64,000 bases of DNA from Psychrobacillus sp048572895 (lineage in GTDB: Bacteria > Bacillota > Bacilli > Bacillales_A > Planococcaceae): positions 868,001-932,000 of the forward strand of contig NZ_CP183878.1 in NCBI RefSeq assembly GCF_048572895.1, given 5' to 3'. The notes below the pieces were generated by a model. It was not told the origin of the DNA and did no database searches. It worked only from the letters and a program-made list of their open reading frames with translations. Shown in pieces: positions 50,964-60,084 of this stretch (the first letter of the stretch is position 1; each line of letters opens with the position of its first letter). The position numbers and the translations under genes were made by a program.

Positions 50964-51776
50964 TTATTTAGTTAATTTTAATCTTTCTATTAAGAATTCT
51001 GCAATACCATCTTCATTATTTGTTAACGTTATTTCATTGGCAATACTTTGAAGAGGACTTATGGCATTTCCCATTGCTACTCCAACACCGGCATACTCTA
51101 TCATTTCTAAATCATTATCTTCATCACCAAATGCAATAATGCGTTCCTGTGGAATATTTAAAAACTCCGATACTTGTGATAATCCAACAGCCTTATTTAA
51201 ACCATGCTTTACAATCTCGATGACATCCCATGGGGCACCCCAACGACGATGATCAATTACTTCTGCGTGTACATCTCTTAGATGCTGACGAACTAAATCC
51301 ACTGAATCTTCTTCTGCATGGATGAGTAAACTTGTTGGATCAGTTTTCAAAAGAGACTTTAAATCTCCCGTTGTTACGTGTGGATTCCCTAATGAAAAAG
51401 CCGAAAGTATTTTTTCATCGTGATAATGTAAATACACATCATCTAGTACCTCAGCGAGCATATTTTTGATGGAATAACTTTCTACAGCCTCTACTACTTG
51501 TTTAACAACCTTTAAATCTATCGGAGTATGTACAGTTTTCCAAGAAGAACTTCTAGGATGATGAACAAATGCCCCATTGAAGTTAACAATTGGTGTACTC
51601 AAACCTAGCTCTTTATAATACATTTCACTGGATCTATATGGTCTGCCAGTGGCAATCATCACTTCATGTCCCTCGTTTTTTGCTTGTTGCAGTATGTGTT
51701 TAGTTTTGGTTGAAATTACCTTTTCATCGGTCAATAAAGTTCCATCTAAATCTAGCACGATTAAATGCGGTTTCAT
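50964..51776 (-). CDS. yitU: Cof-type HAD-IIB phosphatase, YitU-like
   Basis: A 270-aa HAD phosphatase with a C2B cap. Motif I DLDGTLLTD (nucleophile Asp near 9), motif II Thr in MIATGRPYR, motif IV FGDEDNDLEMIEYAGVGVAMGNA. B. subtilis YitU is one of the phosphatases acting on the riboflavin precursor 5-amino-6-(5-phospho-D-ribitylamino)uracil. The HAD call is firm; the substrate is inferred from synteny. It is separated from yitS by 21 bases on the same strand. Confidence 0.88.
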   Translation of the reverse strand: MKPHLIVLDLDGTLLTDEKVISTKTKHILQQAKNEGHEVMIATGRPYRSSEMYYKELGLSTPIVNFNGAFVHHPRSSSWKTVHTPIDLKVVKQVVEAVESYSIKNMLAEVLDDVYLHYHDEKILSAFSLGNPHVTTGDLKSLLKTDPTSLLIHAEEDSVDLVRQHLRDVHAEVIDHRRWGAPWDVIEIVKHGLNKAVGLSQVSEFLNIPQERIIAFGDEDNDLEMIEYAGVGVAMGNAISPLQSIANEITLTNNEDGIAEFLIERLKLTK

Positions 51777-51854
51777 AAAAAAACTCCCTTCTATCTTACC
51801 TTAAAGTGTATCGTTTTCAATGAATAACGTCAAAATATGTAAAGTGAAACTTCA

Positions 51855-52001
51855 ATTAGTGGAGTTATTTTCGTCTCCACTAATTAAAAAAATGAACTCA
51901 GGCAAACAACGCCGCTTCGTGCGGCAACACCTGAGTGACCAACATCCTGTTGGCCTGAACCATTCGGGCTTTAACGGGCAGTTAATTTTACTGCCCGTTA
52001 A
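51855..52001. repeat. Cluster of stacked hairpins between yitU and yitV
   Basis: In the gap 51777-52076 four foldbacks follow one another: ATTAGTGGAG/CTCCACTAAT (51855-51884), GCCGC-TTCGT-GCGGC (51911-51925), a 21-base segment (51935-51955) that is the exact reverse complement of 38059-38079, and a perfect 12-bp stem TTAACGGGCAGT/ACTGCCCGTTAA (51971-52001). None has a clear T-run on the plus strand. They may be repeat debris or a structured leader of yitV. Confidence 0.7.
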
Positions 52002-52076
52002 TGCGGGATAAATCAACCTCTTTGTACTCTCCAAATTACTTTGGTAGAATAATAATAGAAGAAAGGCGGGATATCA

Positions 52077-52835
52077 ATGATAGTCACTGATGAGACATGG
52101 GGAAGCATTCCGTTATTACATATCTATAATGAAGAAATTAAAAAGAATGCTCCAATTGTCATCTTTTTACACGGATTTGAAAGTGCGAAAGAACATAATT
52201 TACATTACGCATATCAGCTTGTTCAACAAGGATGCCGCGTCATTCTACCAGATGCACATTTACATGGTGAACGAGATGAAAAATTAGATGAAGTGGAAAT
52301 AAGTTTACGCTTTTGGGAAATAGTTTTAACTACCATTGAAGAAGTTGGACTTATTAAACATGAATTAGAACAACTTGGCTATTTCACAGATCAAAAAATT
52401 GGTGTAGCTGGGACGTCTATGGGTGGAATCACAACTTTAGGTTGTTTAACGGTCTATCCGTGGATTGAAGCTGCTGCCATTATGATGGGAACGCCTGGTT
52501 ATGTAGAGCTCGCAAAAGCACAAATAGCTTCGGTAGAGAAAAAAGGATTCAAAATACCATTGAATGCAGATGAGCGAAAAAATATGTTTGCCACATTATC
52601 CAAATTTGACGCATCAAGCCATCTGGACAACCTTATTGAGACACCATTATTTTTCTGGCATGGGGAAAAGGATCCTGTAGTACCATATGAACCAACTTCC
52701 CGATTTATCGCTTCTCTAAGAAAACAATACGATAAAAAGAATATCGTATTGATGAATGAGAAAACAGCAGGACACGCAGTATCAAGAAAAGGAATGCTAG
52801 CTTCTATGCAGTGGCTTGCAAACAGTTTGGCATAA
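52077..52835 (+). CDS. yitV: Alpha/beta hydrolase, YitV-like esterase
   Basis: The 252-aa protein has the alpha/beta fold. The oxyanion region VIFLHGFESAKEHNLHYAY, nucleophile Ser in GVAGTSMGGITTLG, Asp in FWHGEKDPVVPYEPT and a terminal His in TAGHAVS complete a Ser-Asp-His triad. It aligns throughout with B. subtilis YitV. The physiological substrate is unknown. Ribosome binding site AAAGGCGGG. yitW follows. Confidence 0.9.
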   Translation: MIVTDETWGSIPLLHIYNEEIKKNAPIVIFLHGFESAKEHNLHYAYQLVQQGCRVILPDAHLHGERDEKLDEVEISLRFWEIVLTTIEEVGLIKHELEQLGYFTDQKIGVAGTSMGGITTLGCLTVYPWIEAAAIMMGTPGYVELAKAQIASVEKKGFKIPLNADERKNMFATLSKFDASSHLDNLIETPLFFWHGEKDPVVPYEPTSRFIASLRKQYDKKNIVLMNEKTAGHAVSRKGMLASMQWLANSLA

Positions 52836-52884
52836 ACGGATGAGTTTGATATGATTGAGATATAGAATAGAGGAGGTTTTCAAA

Positions 52885-53205
52885 ATGAGTCAAGATGCAG
52901 AACAAGATATGAAGGATAGTATGATGGCCGCTCTTGAGAACGTTATCGACCCTGAACTAGGCATTGATATTGTCAATTTAGGTTTAGTATATGATGTACA
53001 ATTAGCAGATGAAGATATCGCAAAAGTTACAATGACATTAACATCAATCGGTTGTCCAATGGGTCCACAAATTGTCGATCAAGTAAAAACAGCACTTAGT
53101 GAACTGCCTGAAGTAAAAGATACAGATGTAAATATTGTCTTTAATCCACCATGGTCAAAAGAAAATATGTCCCGCTACGCTAAAATAGCACTTGGTGTAA
53201 GATAA
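52885..53205 (+). CDS. yitW: MIP18/DUF59 iron-sulphur assembly factor, YitW-like
   Basis: The 106-aa protein is one DUF59 domain (NVIDPELGIDIVNLGLVYD) with the conserved Cys in TSIGCPMGP. Family members such as SufT act in maturation of Fe-S proteins, which would serve IlvD, LeuC, AddB and FNR of this window. The ATG at 52885 after GAGGAGG is clearly the start. Confidence 0.92.
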   Translation: MSQDAEQDMKDSMMAALENVIDPELGIDIVNLGLVYDVQLADEDIAKVTMTLTSIGCPMGPQIVDQVKTALSELPEVKDTDVNIVFNPPWSKENMSRYAKIALGVR

Positions 53206-53224
53206 TAGCGATATATGTAAGAAC

Positions 53225-53261
53225 AAAAAGTCGAATCCATTAATGGTTCGACTTTTTTTAA
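53225..53261 (+). terminator. Terminator after yitW
   Basis: AAAAGTCGAATCC and GGTTCGACTTTT pair around ATTAAT, with a following T-run. Confidence 0.9.
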
Positions 53262-53283
53262 ATAGGAACAATAGAAATATACC

Positions 53284-53873
53284 ATGAACACTGAGTTCCC
53301 AATACATTTAAGAGTGAATAATACTACTTATTTTCGTTTCAGGTGGAGACAAAGGAACTATGGCTAAGAATGTCATCTTTCACTTCAATCAATTAGTGTG
53401 TAGTACCCGATTATGAGATTTAGTATAGCTTATCGCTTAGCTGATAAGATTGGTCAAATTATTTGTAATGGATTTTGAATTAGAAATGCAATCATCCAAT
53501 GATAGAGGAAGAAAGCGGATTTCTTTTGTACTAGTGGAAGTATAGAGAAATAGTAAGTGTTTGCCAAATAAAGAAGCGAAATAGCGAACGAAATTGTATC
53601 TTCGTGAGCTTACTCTATGAATAGTTAGTAGCTTTTCTCTAGTTAACCAAAAATGTATTAACCTGTTTATAAAAGTTGAAGAAGGGCGACGGACAGACAA
53701 AAGCTATAAGATTACCGAGAAAAGAGATGCTGGTCGTGACGTTAGTCACGACCAGCTGCTCTAAAAAAACATTCGGTAATACTAAAGCAATAAGTCTGTC
53801 CAGAGCACCTCGAAAACGTTAGAAACAGGTTTTGAACTATAAGGACCGTGCGTTTTTTTGCTCGGTTTTTCTT
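53284..53873 (+). repeat. Dispersed non-coding element, full copy C
   Basis: About 590 bases beginning GAACACTGAGTTC. Short left domain (TTTCAGGTGGAGACAAAGGAAC...CACTTCAATCAA), core at 53565-53611, outer stem ATTACCGA (53711-53718) with TCGGTAAT (53773-53780), inner 18-bp hairpin with tetraloop GTTA (53723-53762), terminator-like 3' end CCGTGC-T7-GCTCGG plus T's. It closely parallels copy A. No coding potential. Confidence 0.85.
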
Positions 53874-53962
53874 AGAGAATAAGAAATTATATAAAAATGT
53901 AAAGTTAGCACAAGGTTCAATATATATTTACAAAATAATTATTATTGCTCGTTTTGAATGAA

Positions 53963-54008
53963 AATAAGAGCCTTACTACATTTTCGAGTGTAGTAAGGCT
54001 CTTATTGT
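53963..54008. terminator. Perfect 18-bp hairpin upstream of frlB
   Basis: AATAAGAGCCTTACTACA (53963-53980) pairs perfectly with 53989-54006 around an eight-base loop. Flanking A/T bases allow terminator function in both directions; it would isolate the frl promoter from upstream transcription. Confidence 0.75.
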
Positions 54009-54069
54009 ATAGAAAGTTTAGCAATACGTAGATTTAAATAAAAAAAAATAAAGTTCAAAAAAAAATGTC

Positions 54070-54130
54070 TTGACTTTTCTAAATATTTTAAATTATTATA
54101 TTAATTAATATAACGTCATATGACGTTATA
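54070..54130 (+). promoter_or_regulatory. frl operon promoter with a perfect 22-bp operator palindrome
   Basis: TTGACT (54070-54075), an 18-base spacer and TATTAT (54094-54099). Directly downstream, at 54109-54130, TATAACGTCAT is followed at once by its exact reverse complement. This is a strong candidate operator for the GntR/UTRA regulator encoded at the end of the cluster, placed to block transcription until inducer binds. Confidence 0.75.
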
Positions 54131-54149
54131 AAAAAACGGAGGTGTTTTA

Positions 54150-55190
54150 ATGACACAAGAACAACTTACATTGGATGAGAAGTTGAATAAGGCAGAGGCA
54201 GGAAAGAAAGTAAAAATGAGTGGAGTTCACTCAAGTCAAATTGAAAAAATAATTTCGGCTGTTAAAGAAAGAAATATTCAAAATATCTTCTTTGTTGCAT
54301 GTGGTGGCTCAATGGCTTCACTTTCATTTGGAGAGTATTTTATTAGTAAAGAGACAAATGTCCCTAGTTATGTTTTTACCTCAAATGAATTTATTCATCG
54401 AAATCCCAAAGGACTTAATGAAAATAGTCTTGTAGTAGTTCGCTCTCATTCTGGCAATACCCCTGAAACTGTTGAGGCAGCAAGTTTCGCAAGGGAGAAA
54501 GGAGCATTAACTGTAGCGATTTCAATGCTTGTAGATTCACCTTTGTGTAAAGAAGCAGAATATATCATGCATTATAATTATAAAGATGATTCAAACGCAA
54601 TAGATTGTGAAGTTGGAATGTTTTATACATTCATTTTTGAATTATTGCAAGCGCTCTCTCCTAATGAAAAATATTCTCGTGTTTTAAATCAGTTATCTAA
54701 TTTAGATGAATTGTTGGCTAAGAATATAAAATTATTCTCCACAGCAGGTAATGAATTTGGGAAAAAATATAAGAGAGAAAATATAATTTATACAATGGCT
54801 AGTGGTGCTTATATTCATCATGCATATTCTTTCACAAGTTGTTTGCTGATGGAAATGCTATGGAAACATTCCAATGCTATTCATTCAGGTGAATTCTTCC
54901 ATGGACCATTTGAGATTACAGATTACGATGTTCCTTTTCTAGTGATATTGGGAGATGGGCCTAGCAGACCACTAGATCAAAGAGCATCGGATTTCGTGAA
55001 AAAATTTAGTGACAAAGTAGAAGTAGTAGATATTGAAACCCTAAACTACGATGGAATTGATGAAGATTTGAAAGAATACTTTGGTCCTGCACTTACAGGA
55101 GCCGTATTACGTGTTTACGCTGATGGACTTGCAGAACATACAGGTCATCCACTATCTGTACGCCGCTATATGTGGAAAATGGAATACTAA
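54150..55190 (+). CDS. frlB: Fructosamine (fructoselysine) 6-phosphate deglycase, SIS domain
   Basis: FrlB splits 6-phosphofructosamines into glucose 6-phosphate and the free amino acid. The 346 aa have two SIS sugar-isomerase domains: IFFVACGGSMASLSFGEYF and VRSHSGNTPETVEAA in the first, then HSGEFFHGPFEI. It aligns with B. subtilis FrlB to the last residues (SVRRYMWKMEY), with an N-terminal extension of about 20 residues. First gene of the operon; ribosome binding site ACGGAGGTG. Confidence 0.92.
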   Translation: MTQEQLTLDEKLNKAEAGKKVKMSGVHSSQIEKIISAVKERNIQNIFFVACGGSMASLSFGEYFISKETNVPSYVFTSNEFIHRNPKGLNENSLVVVRSHSGNTPETVEAASFAREKGALTVAISMLVDSPLCKEAEYIMHYNYKDDSNAIDCEVGMFYTFIFELLQALSPNEKYSRVLNQLSNLDELLAKNIKLFSTAGNEFGKKYKRENIIYTMASGAYIHHAYSFTSCLLMEMLWKHSNAIHSGEFFHGPFEITDYDVPFLVILGDGPSRPLDQRASDFVKKFSDKVEVVDIETLNYDGIDEDLKEYFGPALTGAVLRVYADGLAEHTGHPLSVRRYMWKMEY

Positions 55191-55253
55191 TCTATTAACT
55201 AATCTTAGCTTTTATATTATGGATCTATTAAACGAGGAGAGAGGTGTTTTATA

Positions 55254-56543
55254 GTGAAGAAAATTCTTAGTCTTTTAACTTTCCTAGGTCTTCTATTACT
55301 AGTTCTAGCTGCTTGTAATTCTGATGAAGGGGCTACTACCCCTGCTAATGCTAGTGTGAATAATAAAGATATAGTTGAAATTGACTTTTTTCACCGTTGG
55401 CCAAATGAACCAAGAAAATCATTTTATGACCAAAAAATTGCTGAATTCCAAGAAGCAAATCCTAACGTAAAAATAAATGTTGACTCAGTTTTAAACGATT
55501 CTTATAAAGAGAAGATACGCGTATTAGTCTCAAATGATGGTCTACCAGATATCTTTTCTTCTTGGTCTCATAGTTTTGCTGAAAACCTTGTTAGCTCCGA
55601 TCGCATCATGTCACTGAATGATATTATTAAGGAAGATGCAGACTGGTCTTCGAATTTTATGGAAACACAATTTGATGGTTTCACTTTTGATGATACCACT
55701 TACGGAGTTCCGTTCACGGTTGATGGAAAAGCTTTCTTCTATAATAAGTCTATTTTTGAGGAAAATAATATTCAGGTTCCTAAAACTTATAATGATATGA
55801 TTGATGCTCTTGACTCTTTACAAAAAGCTGGTTATGAAACACCTTTAGTGGAGGGACTTACGAATACTTGGGCAATCTCTCACTATCTTGGTACCATTTT
55901 CCAACGTATAGTAGATCCAGAAATTCTTGCTCAAGATTATAATACTTCAACTGCTAAATTTACTGATGAAGGTTATATTAAAGGATTAGAAATTTTCCAA
56001 GAACTTACTTCTTACATGGGCGAAGTTTCAACTGCAATCGATCATGAAGCTGCTAGAAACATGTTTGCTGCAGGAGAGGTGCCGATTCTTTATATGCAAT
56101 TTGCTGAAGTAAAAATGGTTCAAGATATTGGTGATGTAAATATTGGATTTTTTAACTTCCCATCAATTGATGGAGGTAAAGGAGACCAAACTGCTTTGAC
56201 AGGTGCACCAGAGGGCTGGATGCTAAGTAAAAATGCTCCACCTGAAGCTGTGGAATTTTTGAAATTTTTAACTTCACCTGAAACAGCTATGGAATTCACA
56301 AAAGTTGATGGTCAATTAAACGCTATTAAAGGTGGAATAACTGAAGAAAATGCAAATCCGACTAGTTTAGAAGCATATGACATCTTACTAGATTCTTCAT
56401 CTACTGCAGTTTGGTTTGATAATGCTGTTGATATTAATGTAGCGGATATATTTATGCGTGGTGGGCAAAGTTTAGCTACGAAACAAATTACTCCTGCTGA
56501 GATTATAGTAGAGGTCCAACAAGCAGTTAAGAAGCTTCAATAA
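55254..56543 (+). CDS. frlO: Sugar-amine ABC transporter solute-binding lipoprotein
   Basis: The 429-aa lipoprotein has a signal peptide with lipobox LVLAAC (Cys about 21) and an extracellular solute-binding family 1 fold (FFHRWPNEPRKSFYDQKIAEFQEANPNVKI). Its place between frlB and two permeases makes it the fructosamine-binding component. The start is GTG after GAGGAGAGAGG. An operon-internal hairpin separates it from frlN. Confidence 0.9.
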   Translation: MKKILSLLTFLGLLLLVLAACNSDEGATTPANASVNNKDIVEIDFFHRWPNEPRKSFYDQKIAEFQEANPNVKINVDSVLNDSYKEKIRVLVSNDGLPDIFSSWSHSFAENLVSSDRIMSLNDIIKEDADWSSNFMETQFDGFTFDDTTYGVPFTVDGKAFFYNKSIFEENNIQVPKTYNDMIDALDSLQKAGYETPLVEGLTNTWAISHYLGTIFQRIVDPEILAQDYNTSTAKFTDEGYIKGLEIFQELTSYMGEVSTAIDHEAARNMFAAGEVPILYMQFAEVKMVQDIGDVNIGFFNFPSIDGGKGDQTALTGAPEGWMLSKNAPPEAVEFLKFLTSPETAMEFTKVDGQLNAIKGGITEENANPTSLEAYDILLDSSSTAVWFDNAVDINVADIFMRGGQSLATKQITPAEIIVEVQQAVKKLQ

Positions 56544-56560
56544 CATTTTTTATTAAATTT

Positions 56561-56592
56561 AAGCCCTAATGTTCATGGAATATTAGGGCTTA
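56561..56592 (+). other. Operon-internal hairpin between frlO and frlN
   Basis: AAGCCCTAAT and ATTAGGGCTT form a 10-bp stem followed by only ATT-AAAA. It probably protects the abundant binding-protein mRNA or partly attenuates downstream permease expression, as in many ABC operons. Confidence 0.7.
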
Positions 56593-56616
56593 TTAAAAAG
56601 AAGGAAGGTTGCTTGT

Positions 56617-57501
56617 ATGATTCTTAAAAGAATAAAACTAGTTCCTGTGCTTTTTTTACTTCCTAGCCTACTTTTTTTAGGGGTATTTGTTTATATCCCC
56701 ATAGTTCAAAATTTTTTTAACAGTTTTTTTGATTTTAGTGTTTTTTCTCAAACTAAGGAGTTTATAGGATCTAGATACTTCAAAGAACTTTTCGAAGATA
56801 AAATTCTTATGACCTCCTTTGCGAATAATATAAAATATGCAGTAATCTCAGTAATTTTCCAAGTTTTTTTTGCTTTGATTTTAGCAACTATACTAGAAGA
56901 TAAATTATTTAGAAGAATAGCCCCTACTTTAAGAGTAATATATTTTATCCCCGTTATGATTTCTATTTCAGTTATCGCATTGTTATTTAGCTTTATCTAT
57001 AACCCACAGATGGGATTATTAAATAGTTTTTTAGAATTAATTGGACTTGAAAGTCTGGCGAAGCCTTGGTTAGGAAATGCTACTACAGCAATTTATGCTG
57101 TGATTGCAATGTCACAATGGCAAAGTGTTGGGTTCATTACAATGCTATTCATTGTGGCTATACAAAAAATTCCGAAAGACTTATATGAGGCCGCTGATAT
57201 AGATGGTGCAGGTAGAATTCGAAAGTTTTTTAACATTACAGTACCTCAAGTAAAAGAAACAATGTTTGTGAATATTTTGATAACAGTTACAGGCTCAATG
57301 CTTGTCTTTAATGAACCATATATTCTTACCAGTGGTGGTCCTGGTATTAGTTCTATGACATTATCTGTGCATATGTATCAACTTGGATTTATAAAAGACA
57401 ATATGGGATACGCTTCAGCTGTAGCTACCCTTATCTTTGTAGTGACTGCTATATTTGCTTTAATTCAAATAAAAGTGTCCGGCACTGGAAAGGACGAATG
57501 A
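56617..57501 (+). CDS. frlN: Sugar-amine ABC transporter permease
   Basis: The 294-aa MalF-type permease has six TM helices and the EAA-loop motif EAADIDGAGRIRKFFNITVPQ that contacts the ATPase. No ATP-binding subunit is encoded in the cluster, so a shared MsmX-type ATPase elsewhere is expected, as in B. subtilis. Confidence 0.9.
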   Translation: MILKRIKLVPVLFLLPSLLFLGVFVYIPIVQNFFNSFFDFSVFSQTKEFIGSRYFKELFEDKILMTSFANNIKYAVISVIFQVFFALILATILEDKLFRRIAPTLRVIYFIPVMISISVIALLFSFIYNPQMGLLNSFLELIGLESLAKPWLGNATTAIYAVIAMSQWQSVGFITMLFIVAIQKIPKDLYEAADIDGAGRIRKFFNITVPQVKETMFVNILITVTGSMLVFNEPYILTSGGPGISSMTLSVHMYQLGFIKDNMGYASAVATLIFVVTAIFALIQIKVSGTGKDE

Positions 57502-57502
57502 A

Positions 57503-58405
57503 ATGACATTACTTAATACGAAAGAAGATGTTTTGAATAGGTCTCCTGTTGCTCTTGATCAGAAAGTACGCTCTAAGACGGATTTGCGTAGTAAAGTATC
57601 TAAAAATATCTTTTTGTTAGGTCTATTATTCTTTGCTTTTATTGTTCTGTATCCGCTTTATTGGATGTTCATCTCCTCTTTTAAAAGTTATGATGAGATT
57701 TATAATAATGTCTGGAGTTTACCATCTGTTTGGCATTTTGAGAATTATATTACTGCATGGTCACAAGGTATATCAAGCTACTTTTTTAACAGTCTATTTG
57801 TAACAACCCTTACAATATTACTAGTGGTTTTTATTGGGTCTATGGCAGCATTTTCTTTGTCTAGGTATAAAACCAAATGGGTCAATGTGGCACTTATTTT
57901 TATCATTGGCGGTTTAATGATGAACCCACAAGTAGCATTGATACCACTTTTTGAAATCCTAACATGGATGAATTTAATTAATACCCATTGGGCCCTGATT
58001 CTTACATATGTAGCGTATCGGCTTCCTTTGAGTATTATCTTAATACGTGCATTTTTCTTGAGTATCCCAAAAGAGTTAGAGGAATCTGCAATTATTGATG
58101 GTTGTAGTGAGTTCGGAATTTATTATAGAATCTATCTTCCACTATCTATACCAATCCTAATTACGACTGTTGTTCTAACTGCATACTTTGCATGGAACGA
58201 GTTTTTATTTTCTACTGTGTTTATTGATTCCAGTAACTTAAAAACGATACCATCAGGTTTAATGGGATTCAGGGACGCTCTTAGAACTGATTGGGGAGTG
58301 CTATTAGCTGGAATGGTAATTGCTTCAATCCCTATGATTATTTTATTGATTTTACTACAAAAATATTTAGTTCGTGGTCTAACTGAAGGCTCTGTGAAAG
58401 GATAA
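57503..58405 (+). CDS. frlM: Sugar-amine ABC transporter permease
   Basis: The 300-aa MalG-type permease has six TM helices after a 30-residue cytoplasmic leader and the EAA motif ELEESAIIDGCSEFGIYYRIYLPLS. It starts one base after the frlN stop and ends with LVRGLTEGSVKG, typical of MalG-type permeases. Confidence 0.9.
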   Translation: MTLLNTKEDVLNRSPVALDQKVRSKTDLRSKVSKNIFLLGLLFFAFIVLYPLYWMFISSFKSYDEIYNNVWSLPSVWHFENYITAWSQGISSYFFNSLFVTTLTILLVVFIGSMAAFSLSRYKTKWVNVALIFIIGGLMMNPQVALIPLFEILTWMNLINTHWALILTYVAYRLPLSIILIRAFFLSIPKELEESAIIDGCSEFGIYYRIYLPLSIPILITTVVLTAYFAWNEFLFSTVFIDSSNLKTIPSGLMGFRDALRTDWGVLLAGMVIASIPMIILLILLQKYLVRGLTEGSVKG

Positions 58406-58418
58406 GGGGGAATAACTT

Positions 58419-59234
58419 ATGAAACTTATAGCTATAGGTGATAATGTTGCAGATTGTTACTTGGATCAAAAGAAGTATTATCCAGGTGGAAACTGTGTAA
58501 ATGTTGCAGTTAGTGCAAAGAAAAATGGCGCAGAACATGTATCTTATATTGGAATTTTTGGTTCTGATGATATAGCAAAACACATTGAATATGCGCTTGA
58601 TCAAGAAGGAGTGGACCATTTACATTGCAGGTATGCAAAAGGAATAAGTGGGCTACCACAGGTTTCTTTAACTGAGGAAGGGGAACGCATATTTGTAGGG
58701 GGACCTAAAAACACAGTTCAACACCTTTTCAAAATACAGCTTACGATAGAAGAATTGAAATTTATAGAAGACTTTGATTTATGTCATGTTAGTGTTTATT
58801 CATCCATGGAGAGTGAGCTTGAAAAATTGGCAGATTTAATTGAAATTTCATATGATTTTTCAAACCAGCTTGATTTGAACTATATTAGAAAAGTAGCTCC
58901 CTACATTTCATATGCCTTCTTTTCTGCATCTGAGTTGTCCTCAGTAGAATTAGAAGAGTTTATGGATAGCTTGAGCGAATTTAATTTCAAGGTAGTTGGT
59001 GTGACTAGAGGAGGGCATCCAGCTATGTTTATTCATAACAGTAAAACTTATTATCAAATATTAAGACCCATTTCTGTCATTGATACTATGGGAGCTGGAG
59101 ATAGTTTAATAGGTGGCTTTTTAGTGAGTTATTTATCCAATCATACAATCGAAGAAGCTATTTCTATAGGAACATTATCAGCTGAGAAGACATGCCAAAT
59201 AGACGGTGGATTTGGTTATCCGCATAGTCTTTAA
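58419..59234 (+). CDS. frlD: Fructosamine 6-kinase, PfkB family
   Basis: FrlD phosphorylates imported fructosamines so that FrlB can act. The 271-aa ribokinase-fold protein has the substrate-binding YPGGNCVNVAVSAKKNG and the catalytic/anion-hole motif DTMGAGDSLIGGF. The ribosome binding site AGGGGGAA is 14 bases after frlM. Length agrees with B. subtilis FrlD. Confidence 0.9.
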   Translation: MKLIAIGDNVADCYLDQKKYYPGGNCVNVAVSAKKNGAEHVSYIGIFGSDDIAKHIEYALDQEGVDHLHCRYAKGISGLPQVSLTEEGERIFVGGPKNTVQHLFKIQLTIEELKFIEDFDLCHVSVYSSMESELEKLADLIEISYDFSNQLDLNYIRKVAPYISYAFFSASELSSVELEEFMDSLSEFNFKVVGVTRGGHPAMFIHNSKTYYQILRPISVIDTMGAGDSLIGGFLVSYLSNHTIEEAISIGTLSAEKTCQIDGGFGYPHSL

Positions 59235-59305
59235 AGGATATTAATATAATCTCTCTTAATATTTATGTAAAATAACTATAAGCACAATTACTAGGAGAGG
59301 TTTAC

Positions 59306-60049
59306 ATGAAAAAAAATACATCAGATACAACAAGTAATGCAAATTTCTTATATGATGAAATTAAGGCAAGTATTAAAGAAATGATTAAATCCAAAGGGAT
59401 GCATGCTGGAGCGAAGATTCCTAATGAGTCTGAGCTCTGCAAAATGTTCGATGTTAGTAGAATCACAATTCGAAGAGCTATAAAAGAATTAATAGAAGAA
59501 AATGTGATAGAAGTGGTTCGGGGAAAGGGAACTTTTGTGAAAGCTAGCATAACTGAATTGCATATTTTAAATTTGAAAGGATTTACAGAAGGACTTTCTA
59601 CAGAAGATAGAAATATTGAAAAACAAATTATTTCTAAAAAAATAATTATAGACGAGGATAAAATTTCGAAAAAATTCTCGCATATGTACACAAGATTTGT
59701 AGAACTCGTCAGACTGGTCAGCGATGATGACGGACAACTAAGTTTAGATTATGCTTATCTTCCCACAGAATTATACCCAGATATTGAGAAGAAGATTGAA
59801 AATGAGACATCTACTTTTCAATTAATTAGGGAAGAATATCACGTTCAATTTACCAAAGTAAAAAAAGAGGTAGTATACCTTCATCCAACTCCGACTGTAT
59901 GTGAGTATTTAGGAATAAGTAGAGTTTCACCTGTCATTTTTGTGGAGAAAATTATTTGCGATAAATTAAATAAACCTCTTCACTATTCGAAGTATTATTT
60001 AGTTGCGGAAAGAGTGAAACTTTATATTGAAGCGGAGTACACGGATTGA
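59306..60049 (+). CDS. frlR: GntR family (HutC/UTRA) repressor of the frl operon
   Basis: The 247 aa have an N-terminal winged helix-turn-helix (about 10-75, KIPNESELCKMFDVSRITIRRAIKELIEENVIEVVRGKGTF) and a C-terminal UTRA effector domain (about 90-240). It corresponds to B. subtilis FrlR (YurK). It probably binds the palindrome at 54109-54130 and releases it when a 6-phosphofructosamine is bound (inference). Start ATG after TAGGAGAGG. Confidence 0.88.
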   Translation: MKKNTSDTTSNANFLYDEIKASIKEMIKSKGMHAGAKIPNESELCKMFDVSRITIRRAIKELIEENVIEVVRGKGTFVKASITELHILNLKGFTEGLSTEDRNIEKQIISKKIIIDEDKISKKFSHMYTRFVELVRLVSDDDGQLSLDYAYLPTELYPDIEKKIENETSTFQLIREEYHVQFTKVKKEVVYLHPTPTVCEYLGISRVSPVIFVEKIICDKLNKPLHYSKYYLVAERVKLYIEAEYTD

Positions 60050-60084
60050 ATGATAGAGTCCTCTAGTGATGGGAGAGAGATTAT

